Shown here: piece after piece, positions 1-6,737 of the stretch | How positions within the stretch are numbered: the stretch's first letter is position 1 | Layout: every line of letters begins with the position of its first letter | Assembly (NCBI GenBank): GCA_025360565.1 | Contig: JANYBY010000426.1 | Coordinates: forward strand, 1-10,980 | Origin: Bacteroidota bacterium | GTDB lineage: Bacteria > Bacteroidota > Bacteroidia > B-17B0 > Aurantibacillaceae | Length of the DNA stretch: 10,980 nt | Reading direction: 5' to 3' | Translations under genes and position numbers: made by a program | The notes under the pieces: generated by a model | The model's database searches: none | Told to the model about the DNA's origin: nothing | What the model saw: only the letters and a program-made list of their open reading frames with translations

Positions 1-15
1 CGACTAAAATTCAAT

Positions 16-1704
16 ATGGAAACTACTAAGCAAACAGGCCATCCAAAAGGTCTCTGGGTATTATTTGGAACTGAAATGTGGGAAAGGTTCAATTTCTACG
101 GCATGAGGGCCATTCTAACATTATTCATGGTTAATTCGCTAATGATGAAAGAAGCCGATTCATCATTAATATACGGTGGTTTTTTAGGATTGTGTTATTT
201 AACCCCAATGTTGGGCGGTTTTATTTCCGATCGTTTTTTCGGTAACCGCAATTGTATTCTGCTTGGCGGTTTAATGATGGCTGTAGGGCAAATGATCTTG
301 TTTGCAAGTGCAACCGTCTTTGGTTCAAATTTAGATCTGGCCAAAACATTGTTATGGGTTGCTTTAACAATTATCATATTTGGTAACGGGTTCTTTAAGC
401 CAAATATTTCAAGTATGGTTGGCAGCCTTTACCCTAAACAAGAGAAAAGCAAATTGGATACAGCCTTTACCATCTTTTACATGGGCATTAATTTAGGCGC
501 GTTTTTAGGACAATTAATTTGCCCCTTGGTTGGCGATGTAAAAGATTCCGGCGGAATTAGAGATATACACGCATTTAAGTGGGGTTTCTTAGCCGCTTCA
601 ATGGCCATGTTAATAGGTACAGCTGTTTTTTATTTTCTCAAAAATAAATATGTTGTAACTCCCGAAGGAAAACCTTTAGGTGGATTACCAAAACATAATG
701 ACGCATCGCACTATGAAGAAGGAGAATCGCAAAAAGCCGTTTTTTCTACTATGTCATTAATAGTTTCGGTTATTTCTTTTGTTGTTCTGTTTTTTGTTTT
801 TAGATACCTTTTGGCAGGAACAAATCCCGTTAAAACAATTATCTATCCAATTATTTACTCGCTTGGTTTAACATTAGCAGGACTAATTATCTCCGATAAA
901 TCTTTAACAAAAGTAGAGCTGCAAAGAATTTTAGTGATTTACATAGTAGGATTTTTTATCATTTTCTTTTGGGCTGCTTTTGAGCAGGCCGGATCATCAC
1001 TCACATTTATTGCCGATAATCAAACCGACAGGCATATTTTTGGTTGGGAAATGCCACCAAGTATGGTGCAAATTTTTAATGGCATATTTGTTTTTGGATT
1101 TGCTTTTCCTTTTAGTATTCTGTGGGATAGATTGCGGGCTAAAGGTAAAGAACCATTATCTACCGTAAAACAAGCCATTGGTTTAGCATTAATAGCCATT
1201 AGTTATTTTATTATTGCGCATAATGTAAAAGATCTTGGTAATAATGGTTTATTGGGAATTCAATGGTTAATTTTATTGTATTTGATCCAAACATTTGCCG
1301 AACTTTGTTTGTCGCCAATTGGCCTTTCGTTAGTTGGAAAATTATCTCCTAAACGTTTTGCTTCTCTTTTATTCGGTGTTTTCTTTTTATCTAATGCCGC
1401 GGGTTATGCGTTAGCGGGCTCTTTAGGCGCCTTAATACCTGCAACTGGCGATAAATTTAAAAAGGCTCAGGAATTAGGAATCGACCTAAAAGCAATTCTC
1501 GATAAAACCGTTACACCAACCGCGGATCAAATAAAATTATTAGATGAAAATCAAATTAGTGCTGCAAACCCTGTATTTGTTGGAATGGAAATTCATAACT
1601 TATATGAATTTTTTATGGTGTTTGTTGTGTTAACAGGCATTGCGGCAATTATATTATTTCTACTAACTCCTTTCTTGAGAAAGATGATGCACGGCGTTAA
1701 ATAG
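16..1704 (+). CDS. POT/PTR2-family proton-coupled peptide transporter (first of a tandem pair)
   Basis: Inner-membrane major-facilitator protein predicted to import di- and tripeptides with protons. Visible POT signatures are the E-x-x-E-R-F motif on the first helix (E20, E23, R24; proton coupling in the family), FFKPNIS at 126-132, FYMGINLG at 154-161, FWAAFEQ at 318-324 and ELCLSPIG near 429-436. Many hydrophobic segments fit the 12 to 14 helices of bacterial POTs. At 562 residues it is longer than its neighbour, mainly through a polar stretch at about 474-528 before the last helix, which also occurs in other Bacteroidota POTs. The ATG has no Shine-Dalgarno sequence, only A/T-rich bases, as is usual in this phylum. 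Only 15 bp upstream are in view, so its promoter cannot be judged. Substrate range cannot be read from the sequence. Confidence 0.95.
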   Translation: METTKQTGHPKGLWVLFGTEMWERFNFYGMRAILTLFMVNSLMMKEADSSLIYGGFLGLCYLTPMLGGFISDRFFGNRNCILLGGLMMAVGQMILFASATVFGSNLDLAKTLLWVALTIIIFGNGFFKPNISSMVGSLYPKQEKSKLDTAFTIFYMGINLGAFLGQLICPLVGDVKDSGGIRDIHAFKWGFLAASMAMLIGTAVFYFLKNKYVVTPEGKPLGGLPKHNDASHYEEGESQKAVFSTMSLIVSVISFVVLFFVFRYLLAGTNPVKTIIYPIIYSLGLTLAGLIISDKSLTKVELQRILVIYIVGFFIIFFWAAFEQAGSSLTFIADNQTDRHIFGWEMPPSMVQIFNGIFVFGFAFPFSILWDRLRAKGKEPLSTVKQAIGLALIAISYFIIAHNVKDLGNNGLLGIQWLILLYLIQTFAELCLSPIGLSLVGKLSPKRFASLLFGVFFLSNAAGYALAGSLGALIPATGDKFKKAQELGIDLKAILDKTVTPTADQIKLLDENQISAANPVFVGMEIHNLYEFFMVFVVLTGIAAIILFLLTPFLRKMMHGVK

Positions 1705-1708
1705 AAAG

Positions 1709-1922
1709 ATAGAACGCATATAACGCTGATAAATATGATCAGGCTGAAGATTTAATTAGTTAAAACGTAAGTTAACTAATAACAATCTGCACCATTAGCG
1801 TTCAATGTTTTTAAGAAACAAAAATCATATTTGACCAAAACCATCTACGTCATCAGCGTTAGGTGTATTCAAGAAGTAAAAAATCATATTAATCATAACG
1901 ATCCGCGTTATCAGCGTTCAAT
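1709..1922. repeat. Degenerate palindromic intergenic repeat (REP/MITE-like) between the two transporter genes
   Basis: The outer arms are inverted copies: 1709-1730 matches the reverse complement of 1901-1922 at 18 of 22 positions by hand alignment. The centre carries a perfect 9-bp inverted repeat, ATTAGTTAA at 1755-1763 and TTAACTAAT at 1772-1780, around an 8-nt loop. The right half repeats at a constant period, described separately. No ORF or transposase lies inside. From general knowledge, short palindromic families with an 'ATCTGCGTTATCAGCGTTC'-like core are scattered between genes in Bacteroidota genomes. Membership in such a family is inferred from resemblance and was not searched. 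It fills nearly all of the 221-bp gap and, if transcribed with the transporters, could fold in the mRNA between them. Confidence 0.7.
1785..1922 (+). repeat. Three direct repeat units with an exact 58-bp period
   Basis: Units begin at 1785, 1843 and 1901. Each opens with an ATCTGC/ATCTAC/ATCCGC hexamer followed by an (A)TTAGCGTT or (A)TCAGCGTT core. The first two continue into a similar tail containing AAGAA(A/G), an A-run and ATCATATT. The third unit is cut short because the second transporter starts at 1926. Over the first 20 bases, unit 2 matches unit 1 at 14 positions and unit 3 at 15, so the copies are old or degenerate while the spacing is exact. This is the right half of the larger palindromic element. 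Confidence 0.7.
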
Positions 1923-1925
1923 AAA

Positions 1926-3428
1926 TTGGAAACCTTAGAACAAATTCAAAATTTTAAAGGCAAATACCCCAAGCAATTGTGGTATTTGTTTTTTAGCGAG
2001 ATGTGGGAACGTTTTAGTTTCTACGGCATGCGGGGTATGTTAGTTATTTTTATGGTTAACCAACTTGGACTTAATAAAGTAGAAGCTAATTTACAATACG
2101 GCGCTACACAGGCTTTTGTTTACGCGTTTACATTTGTTGGTGGTTTATTTGCCGATAAAATTTTAGGCTATCGTAAATCACTTTTCTGGGGCGGACTCCT
2201 TATGATAGTGGGAAGTATAATTCTGGCAATTGACCCAAAACAATTTTTCTTTTTAGGGATTGGATTTAATATTATTGGAACCGGTTTTTTTAAGCCCAAC
2301 ATTTCAACTATTGTTGGAAGTTTATATAAAGAAGGTGACCCGCGAACGGATGCAGGTTTTTCTTTCTTTTATATGGGTGTAAATCTTGGCGCTTTAATTG
2401 GGGGTTACATTTGTATTGCAGTGGCAAATGGAAGTATGCTAAGCTCTCTGGTTCCTGAAAATTTAAGATGGAACGTGGCTTTTGGATTTGCCTCAGTAGT
2501 AATGATCATTAGCTTGCTTACTTTTATACGTACCCAAAAAAGCTTAGGCCCCATAGGGCTTTCTCCATTATTGAATTTAAAGGATACTAAAAAAAGAGTG
2601 TTTGAGTACGCTACTTACATTGCTTCAATAGCTGTTATTCCTCTAATTATTTTATTGGTTTCAAATCCAAAGTACACAGATAGGTTTATGTTCATTATTG
2701 GGCCCTGTGCTTTGGCTTATTTTTTATTTGAGATGAGAAATTTTAGCTTGCAGGAAAATAAAAAAATAATTGCGGCATTGATATTTATTTTCTTCTCTAT
2801 TTTCTTTTGGGCTTTTTTTGAGCAAAGCGGCGGTTCGTTAAGTTTGTTTGCAGAGCATAATCTTGAAACTAAATTATTAGGGGTTACGGTTGATCCCAAT
2901 GGCATAAATAATTCGGCTAACTCTGCTTTCGTTATATTGTTTGCAGCTTTAGTGGGCTTAGTTTGGTTGTGGATGAACAAAAAGAAAATAGAGCCTAACA
3001 CCACTGTAAAATTTGGAATTGGTTTTTTGTTCCTGGCTGTTGGCTTTTATATTTTTTATTATTGTAAATTTTTTGCCAATGCAAATGGCGTTACCTCTTT
3101 AAATCTGTTTACATTTGCCTGGTTCATTATTACCTTTGGCGAATTATGCCTTTCGCCCATAGGAATGTCGGTTATGACAAAACTTTCACCGCAAAAATTA
3201 CAAGCGGGTATTATGGGCATGTGGTTCCTCGCAAGCGCGTACGGACAATATTTTGCGGGCTTATTAGGTGCCGACATTGCTAAAATAGCCGAAAATAAAA
3301 CTGGGATCGAAGCTTTAGCCATTTACTGCGACAGTTACAAACAATTAGCGCTTTATGCTTTAATTGCCGGAGTAATTTTAATTGCAGCTTCGCCTTTCAT
3401 AAAAAAATTAATGGGCGGGGTAAAATAG
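1926..3428 (+). CDS. POT/PTR2-family proton-coupled peptide transporter (second of a tandem pair)
   Basis: A 500-residue paralogue of the preceding transporter with the same predicted inner-membrane role. Family signatures are E25, E28 and R29 in SEMWERFSFYG, FFKPNIS at 121-127, FYMGVNLG at 148-155, FWAFFEQ at 294-300 and a later ELCLSPIGMS. Both proteins begin MET and end with a basic (L/I)-(R/K)-K-(L/M)-M-x-G-V-K tail, which supports a tandem duplication. It lacks the long polar stretch before the last helix seen in the first copy. The start is TTG: an in-frame TAA at 1896-1898 leaves no upstream ATG, and the next internal Met (residue 26) lies in the proton-coupling motif. The N-terminus aligns with the first copy from this TTG. 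The start directly follows the palindromic repeat. The gene converges on the receptor gene 37 bp downstream, with no clear terminator hairpin between. Confidence 0.93.
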   Translation: METLEQIQNFKGKYPKQLWYLFFSEMWERFSFYGMRGMLVIFMVNQLGLNKVEANLQYGATQAFVYAFTFVGGLFADKILGYRKSLFWGGLLMIVGSIILAIDPKQFFFLGIGFNIIGTGFFKPNISTIVGSLYKEGDPRTDAGFSFFYMGVNLGALIGGYICIAVANGSMLSSLVPENLRWNVAFGFASVVMIISLLTFIRTQKSLGPIGLSPLLNLKDTKKRVFEYATYIASIAVIPLIILLVSNPKYTDRFMFIIGPCALAYFLFEMRNFSLQENKKIIAALIFIFFSIFFWAFFEQSGGSLSLFAEHNLETKLLGVTVDPNGINNSANSAFVILFAALVGLVWLWMNKKKIEPNTTVKFGIGFLFLAVGFYIFYYCKFFANANGVTSLNLFTFAWFIITFGELCLSPIGMSVMTKLSPQKLQAGIMGMWFLASAYGQYFAGLLGADIAKIAENKTGIEALAIYCDSYKQLALYALIAGVILIAASPFIKKLMGGVK

Positions 3429-3465
3429 ATAAGAATTACGGGAACTCGATAAACAACATCTTAAT

Positions 3466-5694
3466 TTATTTTATTTTGAATCTCGCTCCTGCATACAACA
3501 TTCTTCCGTATATCGGTCCCCAAACCATGGCGGCGTCAAAATATTTGCTGTAAGGCGCGTCAGATGATACAATTGGGCTTGTTTGTTTGTAATCCAACAA
3601 ATTTTCTACACCAATATATACATTAAGATCATACGTCTTTATTTTTGTGAGATAAGTTATTTGCGCCAGCACATTATAAAAATCGGGGGAACGGTTTGCT
3701 CTTTGGTAATTAACCGGGTTATTTTCCGTGTTTGGTAAACGTTTGCTGCCGTTATATTGGCCTGTGCAATCAAATTGCCAGTGCTCGTTCTTGGTTTCGT
3801 AAGCCAAATTAATAAATGCCCTGTGCCTTGATACAAAAGGCTTTTCGAGGGTGCCACTCATGTAGGTTTGCATATTCTCAACATAACGGTAAGCCGTTCT
3901 AACAAACAAACGCTTTCGTATTTCCCACCCAAACTCAATCTGCGCGGTGTTCGAATACGATTTTCCTTGTAAGTTATAGATCAATAGCCTTTGCGCGTTT
4001 TGATCGGCATCCACAATCACTTGATCAATAAAATCGGTTCTATAAGCATCAATGGTTACAAACGCTTCTCGGTAATTTAATTTAAACTTTTGCGTAAAAT
4101 TTAAACCGTAATTCCATCCTTTCTCGGGCCGCAAACCATAAGGTAAATTATTATCTGTTTGGTAAATGACCCAATTGCGCGCGCTGGCCATGTAATTTGC
4201 GTTTTCGGCAAAAATATTTGCGGTACGTAAGGCCTTACCAATACTGCCCCGCAGCACAGAACCCGAATGACCTGCCAATCTTAAATGCAATCTTGGTGTA
4301 TAGATCCATTGATAATAATTATTGTAATCCAATCTTGAACCCAACACCATATTAAAATGATCTTTATAACTATAAACATATTCGCCAAAAATTCCGGCTG
4401 CCAATTCATTTCGTATAAAATTTAAACTCCTGTAGGTTTCGTTAAAAACATCATTCATCAAGCTTGCACCAATTTTGTATTTGTGATTGGTATTATTAAT
4501 ATAACTTTCAAAAATAAAATTAGCATAGGCGGTTTGTTGTTTGGCAGTGTAATTGGCCATTGCAAAATTATTTATCTGGTTATGATCTAAATAACTTAAT
4601 TGCAAACCCATACTGGTTGCGGGCCGCGACTTAAATACGTACCCCGATTTTGAAAAAAAATCCCATTTTTGATTGTCGAGGGTAATTTTGTATAACGGAA
4701 CAGTATCACTTTGCTGCTTGGTTTGTCCGCCAACTCTTTCATCTTTTAAAAAACTGCCGCCAAACTGCCATTCAAATCCGCGATTGGTGAACAAGGCGTA
4801 TTTATTAGCAAAATTATATTGTTTACCTGTAGGAATATCCACAAAACCATCGTTATTCATATCCTGCGCCAAAGGATTAAAACTCGCATGCGATAATAAG
4901 GCAGTAGAAAATTTAGAAGATATTTTTTGCGATAAATTTAAATTATATTCGTTTCGCCCGTTTTGATTTCCGTAAATATTCAAATGCAATTTATCCATCG
5001 CCTCAGGTGACTGTAATTCGGTATTTATTTGTCCGCTGAAACTTTCATATCCATTAACCACAGAACCCGCTCCTTTGCCCAATTGTATGGATTTGATCCA
5101 AGTTCCTGGAATAAAACTTAAACCGTACGAATTTGCCAGTCCCCGTAAAAAGGGCATGTTCTCTTTGGTAATTTGCGCATACTGTCCGGCTAAACCTAAT
5201 AATTGAATTTGTTTTGCGCCACTAACAGCATCAGCAAAATTTACATCAACACTCGGATTGGTTTCAAAACTTTCGCTCAAATTACAGCAAGCCGCTTTCA
5301 TTAAACTTCGCTCGTTCAGGGTTTCAATTTTCTGAATATTCAGCATTGATATTTCAGAGCCTGTAGTTTTAGATCTAATTTCAACTTCTTTTAAATTAAC
5401 GGCGTTGGTTAAATAAATAGTAATAAGGCTATCTGTTGCCGAAACAATAGTGGTGTCGTTTTTAAAAGAGGTTAAAAATGTAATGAGGGTATCGCCCTTT
5501 TCAGAAATGTTCATTTCAAAAAAGCCATTTACATCGCTTAACACCGGTGTGTTTGAGCCTTTTATTTTTACAAGAGCATTTGGTAATCCGGAATTTAATT
5601 TATCCGAAGCGTCAAGAACCCTGCCTTTAAGCAAATGCGTAGTTTGGGCTTTTATACCAATTGAAAATAAAAGTATTACAGTTAATAAACGCAT
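3466..5694 (-). CDS. TonB-dependent outer-membrane receptor of the HMA-linked type, probable metal or metal-chelate uptake
   Basis: A 742-residue outer-membrane receptor. A signal peptide covers about residues 1-16 (ends GIKA before QTT). A carboxypeptidase-regulatory-like beta domain follows (about 21-95), then LKEVEIR at 101-107, where the TonB-box-like segment sits in many Bacteroidota receptors. The plug spans roughly 110-228, with IQLLGLAGQYAQI (163-175) and conserved GLSFIPGTW and G-x-G-S-V-x-N-G-Y-E-S motifs. A 22-strand-type barrel follows to the C-terminus (GRMLYAGARFKIK). The early plug contains KAACCNLSESFE, an adjacent cysteine pair at C136-C137 that is unusual for a receptor. Its start is 2 bp after the stop of the HMA gene, so the two are almost certainly co-transcribed. 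The HMA partner suggests a metal ligand, copper being the best guess. Direction and ligand are not shown by the sequence. No SusD-like partner is nearby, which argues against glycan uptake. Confidence 0.94.
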   Translation of the reverse strand: MRLLTVILLFSIGIKAQTTHLLKGRVLDASDKLNSGLPNALVKIKGSNTPVLSDVNGFFEMNISEKGDTLITFLTSFKNDTTIVSATDSLITIYLTNAVNLKEVEIRSKTTGSEISMLNIQKIETLNERSLMKAACCNLSESFETNPSVDVNFADAVSGAKQIQLLGLAGQYAQITKENMPFLRGLANSYGLSFIPGTWIKSIQLGKGAGSVVNGYESFSGQINTELQSPEAMDKLHLNIYGNQNGRNEYNLNLSQKISSKFSTALLSHASFNPLAQDMNNDGFVDIPTGKQYNFANKYALFTNRGFEWQFGGSFLKDERVGGQTKQQSDTVPLYKITLDNQKWDFFSKSGYVFKSRPATSMGLQLSYLDHNQINNFAMANYTAKQQTAYANFIFESYINNTNHKYKIGASLMNDVFNETYRSLNFIRNELAAGIFGEYVYSYKDHFNMVLGSRLDYNNYYQWIYTPRLHLRLAGHSGSVLRGSIGKALRTANIFAENANYMASARNWVIYQTDNNLPYGLRPEKGWNYGLNFTQKFKLNYREAFVTIDAYRTDFIDQVIVDADQNAQRLLIYNLQGKSYSNTAQIEFGWEIRKRLFVRTAYRYVENMQTYMSGTLEKPFVSRHRAFINLAYETKNEHWQFDCTGQYNGSKRLPNTENNPVNYQRANRSPDFYNVLAQITYLTKIKTYDLNVYIGVENLLDYKQTSPIVSSDAPYSKYFDAAMVWGPIYGRMLYAGARFKIK

Positions 5695-5696
5695 GA

Positions 5697-6050
5697 TTAT
5701 TTTTTATCCTTGCATTCCCCGGTTCTGTATTTGCAGCAATCGGGTAATTTATTATAAGCGCTTATATCTCCCGTTTGTTTGTCTGCGTCGTATCCCTTGG
5801 CGGCAATGGCTTTTTCAATTGTTTCCAAATTTGTTTTTGAACTGTTGTAGATCACATTAGCAATTTTGGTGTTCTCATCCCATTCAAAAAATTTAACACC
5901 TTTAATATCTGCGGCGTTCTCAATTCGTTTTTTGCATTGCTCGCAATTACCTTTTACAGCAATGGTTGTAGTTATAATTGTTTTATCGGCCGATTGGCCT
6001 TTAAAAGTGAGGCTTAAAAAAACCGTGCTCAGAATAATTATGTATTTCAT
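5697..6050 (-). CDS. Exported heavy-metal-associated (HMA) domain protein
   Basis: A 117-residue protein with a signal peptide at about 1-20 (hydrophobic core, then KGQSA) and one HMA fold at about 24-90. The metal-binding loop is GNCEQCKKR with C36 and C39 (CxxC), and the helices and strands that follow match the usual pattern through GYDAD. After the domain comes a short tail with KLPDCCKYR (C105, C106) and a last cysteine, C113, in GECKDKK. CxxC HMA domains bind soft metals such as Cu(I); here the signal peptide places the domain in the periplasm instead of the cytosol, where most copper chaperones work. It is followed 2 bp later by the receptor gene, so it is a likely partner delivering or capturing metal at the envelope. 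A hairpin lies 15 bp upstream of its ATG. Metal identity is inferred. Confidence 0.93.
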   Translation of the reverse strand: MKYIIILSTVFLSLTFKGQSADKTIITTTIAVKGNCEQCKKRIENAADIKGVKFFEWDENTKIANVIYNSSKTNLETIEKAIAAKGYDADKQTGDISAYNKLPDCCKYRTGECKDKK

Positions 6051-6064
6051 TTTTTTGATTTAGG

Positions 6065-6100
6065 GATCTATTTATCAATTTATTTTTGATAAAATAGATC
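6065..6100. promoter_or_regulatory. AT-rich inverted repeat upstream of the HMA gene
   Basis: Left arm GATCTATTTATCAA (6065-6078) and right arm TTGATAAAATAGATC (6086-6100) are complementary except for one extra base, around a 7-nt loop. On the transcribed minus strand it ends 14 nt before the ATG of the HMA gene. It is followed by CCTAAATC and A's instead of a U-tract, so it does not look like an intrinsic terminator. It could be an operator for a metal-responsive regulator or an mRNA structure affecting translation or stability of the HMA-receptor part. Function is inferred. Confidence 0.5.
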
Positions 6101-6114
6101 GGTGATAAATACTA

Positions 6115-6128
6115 AAGAAAATTTTCTT
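6115..6128. promoter_or_regulatory. 14-bp perfect palindrome in the same intergenic gap
   Basis: AAGAAAATTTTCTT reads the same on both strands. It lies between the small cysteine-rich protein gene and the HMA gene, 14 bp from the larger inverted repeat. It may be a protein-binding site, but a palindrome made almost only of A and T can arise by chance in such AT-rich DNA. Confidence 0.25.
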
Positions 6129-6168
6129 AACCTATTGATTTAATAAGAGAAAGATAGTGTACAGGTTA

Positions 6169-6567
6169 TCAGATGATTAAAGCGGATTTTGAGGACAGGA
6201 TAATTCTTCCACTCCGGGGAGGATGAAAATTTAATTCTTTGAAATTAAGAAAAGATTCACTGGAGAAATGCTCAAATTTAAAGTTATATAAAGAAGGTAA
6301 ATAATTCAGATCAATTACGGGAGCAACCATCTTAAATTGCAAAGAAGGTAAGGGACTCTCACTTTTTTGAGAGATTATTTTTGTTTCATTTTGGCAGCAG
6401 TCCGAATCCTCATCTTCCTCTCCACCGCAGCAATTGTCGGTTTTAAACAGGGCATTTACGCTTTCTAATTCACCTCCGCAATAATGGTAATACACAGGTA
6501 AACCAATGTTATTTACAAGGTAAACAGCAACAACAAATGCGAAAAAATATTTAAAATAAAACTTCAC
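6169..6567 (-). CDS. Small cysteine-rich envelope protein of the HYC/CC/PP type
   Basis: A 132-residue protein first in the minus-strand set. A hydrophobic segment at about 5-24 is a signal peptide or anchor. It is followed by HYCGGE (H28, Y29, C30), then NCCGGEEDEDSDCCQN with cysteine pairs at 46-47 and 57-58 in an acidic stretch, and HPPRSGR at 115-121. These match the conserved features that give the Bacteroidota 'HYC_CC_PP' family its name; the biochemical function of that family is unknown to me. Cysteine pairs with acidic residues suggest metal binding or redox in the periplasm (inference). The start is GTG: an in-frame TAA directly precedes it and the next Met is residue 80. It lies 118 bp upstream of the HMA gene and shares its direction, so one operon is likely, though the hairpin in the gap may separate expression. 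Confidence 0.85.
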   Translation of the reverse strand: MKFYFKYFFAFVVAVYLVNNIGLPVYYHYCGGELESVNALFKTDNCCGGEEDEDSDCCQNETKIISQKSESPLPSLQFKMVAPVIDLNYLPSLYNFKFEHFSSESFLNFKELNFHPPRSGRIILSSKSALII

Positions 6568-6572
6568 TTATA

Positions 6573-6580
6573 CAAATTTA
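6573..6580 (-). promoter_or_regulatory. Possible Bacteroidota -7 promoter box for the metal gene set
   Basis: On the minus strand the bases read TAAATTTG, an exact fit to the TAnnTTTG -7 box of the primary sigma factor in Bacteroidota. A weak TTTCTG lies 18 nt upstream in place of the -33 TTTG/TTG box. The box ends only 5 nt before the GTG start, so a transcript from it would be nearly leaderless. In AT-rich DNA a chance match is possible. Confidence 0.3.
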
Positions 6581-6691
6581 ATAAATCTTAAGTAGGAACA
6601 GAAAATTTTAAGAGTTATTAACGTCAATTTCTTACCATATTCTCATAAAATCCAAATAATAACAATCAAAAACCACTTGTTTAAAACATTC

Positions 6692-6721
6692 TTTTGTAAG
6701 TGTATTCGGCTTTTTTATTTG
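6692..6721 (+). promoter_or_regulatory. Weak candidate promoter for the GH3-serine hydrolase gene
   Basis: TTTTG at 6692-6696 followed after 19 nt by TATTTG at 6716-6721 resembles the Bacteroidota -33 (TTTG) and -7 (TAnnTTTG) boxes. The -7 match lacks the two spacer bases. The spacing to the ATG at 6738 would give a short leader. It lies in the 170-bp divergent region 6568-6737, in which I see no other strong structure. Confidence 0.25.
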
Positions 6722-6737
6722 CTTTATTTTTATAAAG

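Noticed and set aside
1785..1922. Regularly spaced repeats as a CRISPR array
   Set aside because: Only three units, the repeats are degenerate, the 'spacers' resemble each other, and no cas genes are near.
4673..4966. 97-codon plus-strand frame inside the receptor gene
   Set aside because: Antisense to the barrel region and without motifs or a partner.
5450..5860. 136-codon plus-strand frame across the receptor-HMA junction
   Set aside because: It runs antisense to the signal peptide and front domain of the receptor and to the HMA tail, both recognised with confidence. No recognisable fold.
6065..6100. Hairpin as an intrinsic terminator
   Set aside because: The stem is almost all A/T and no T-run follows on either strand in the right place, so regulatory or mRNA-structure roles are more likely.
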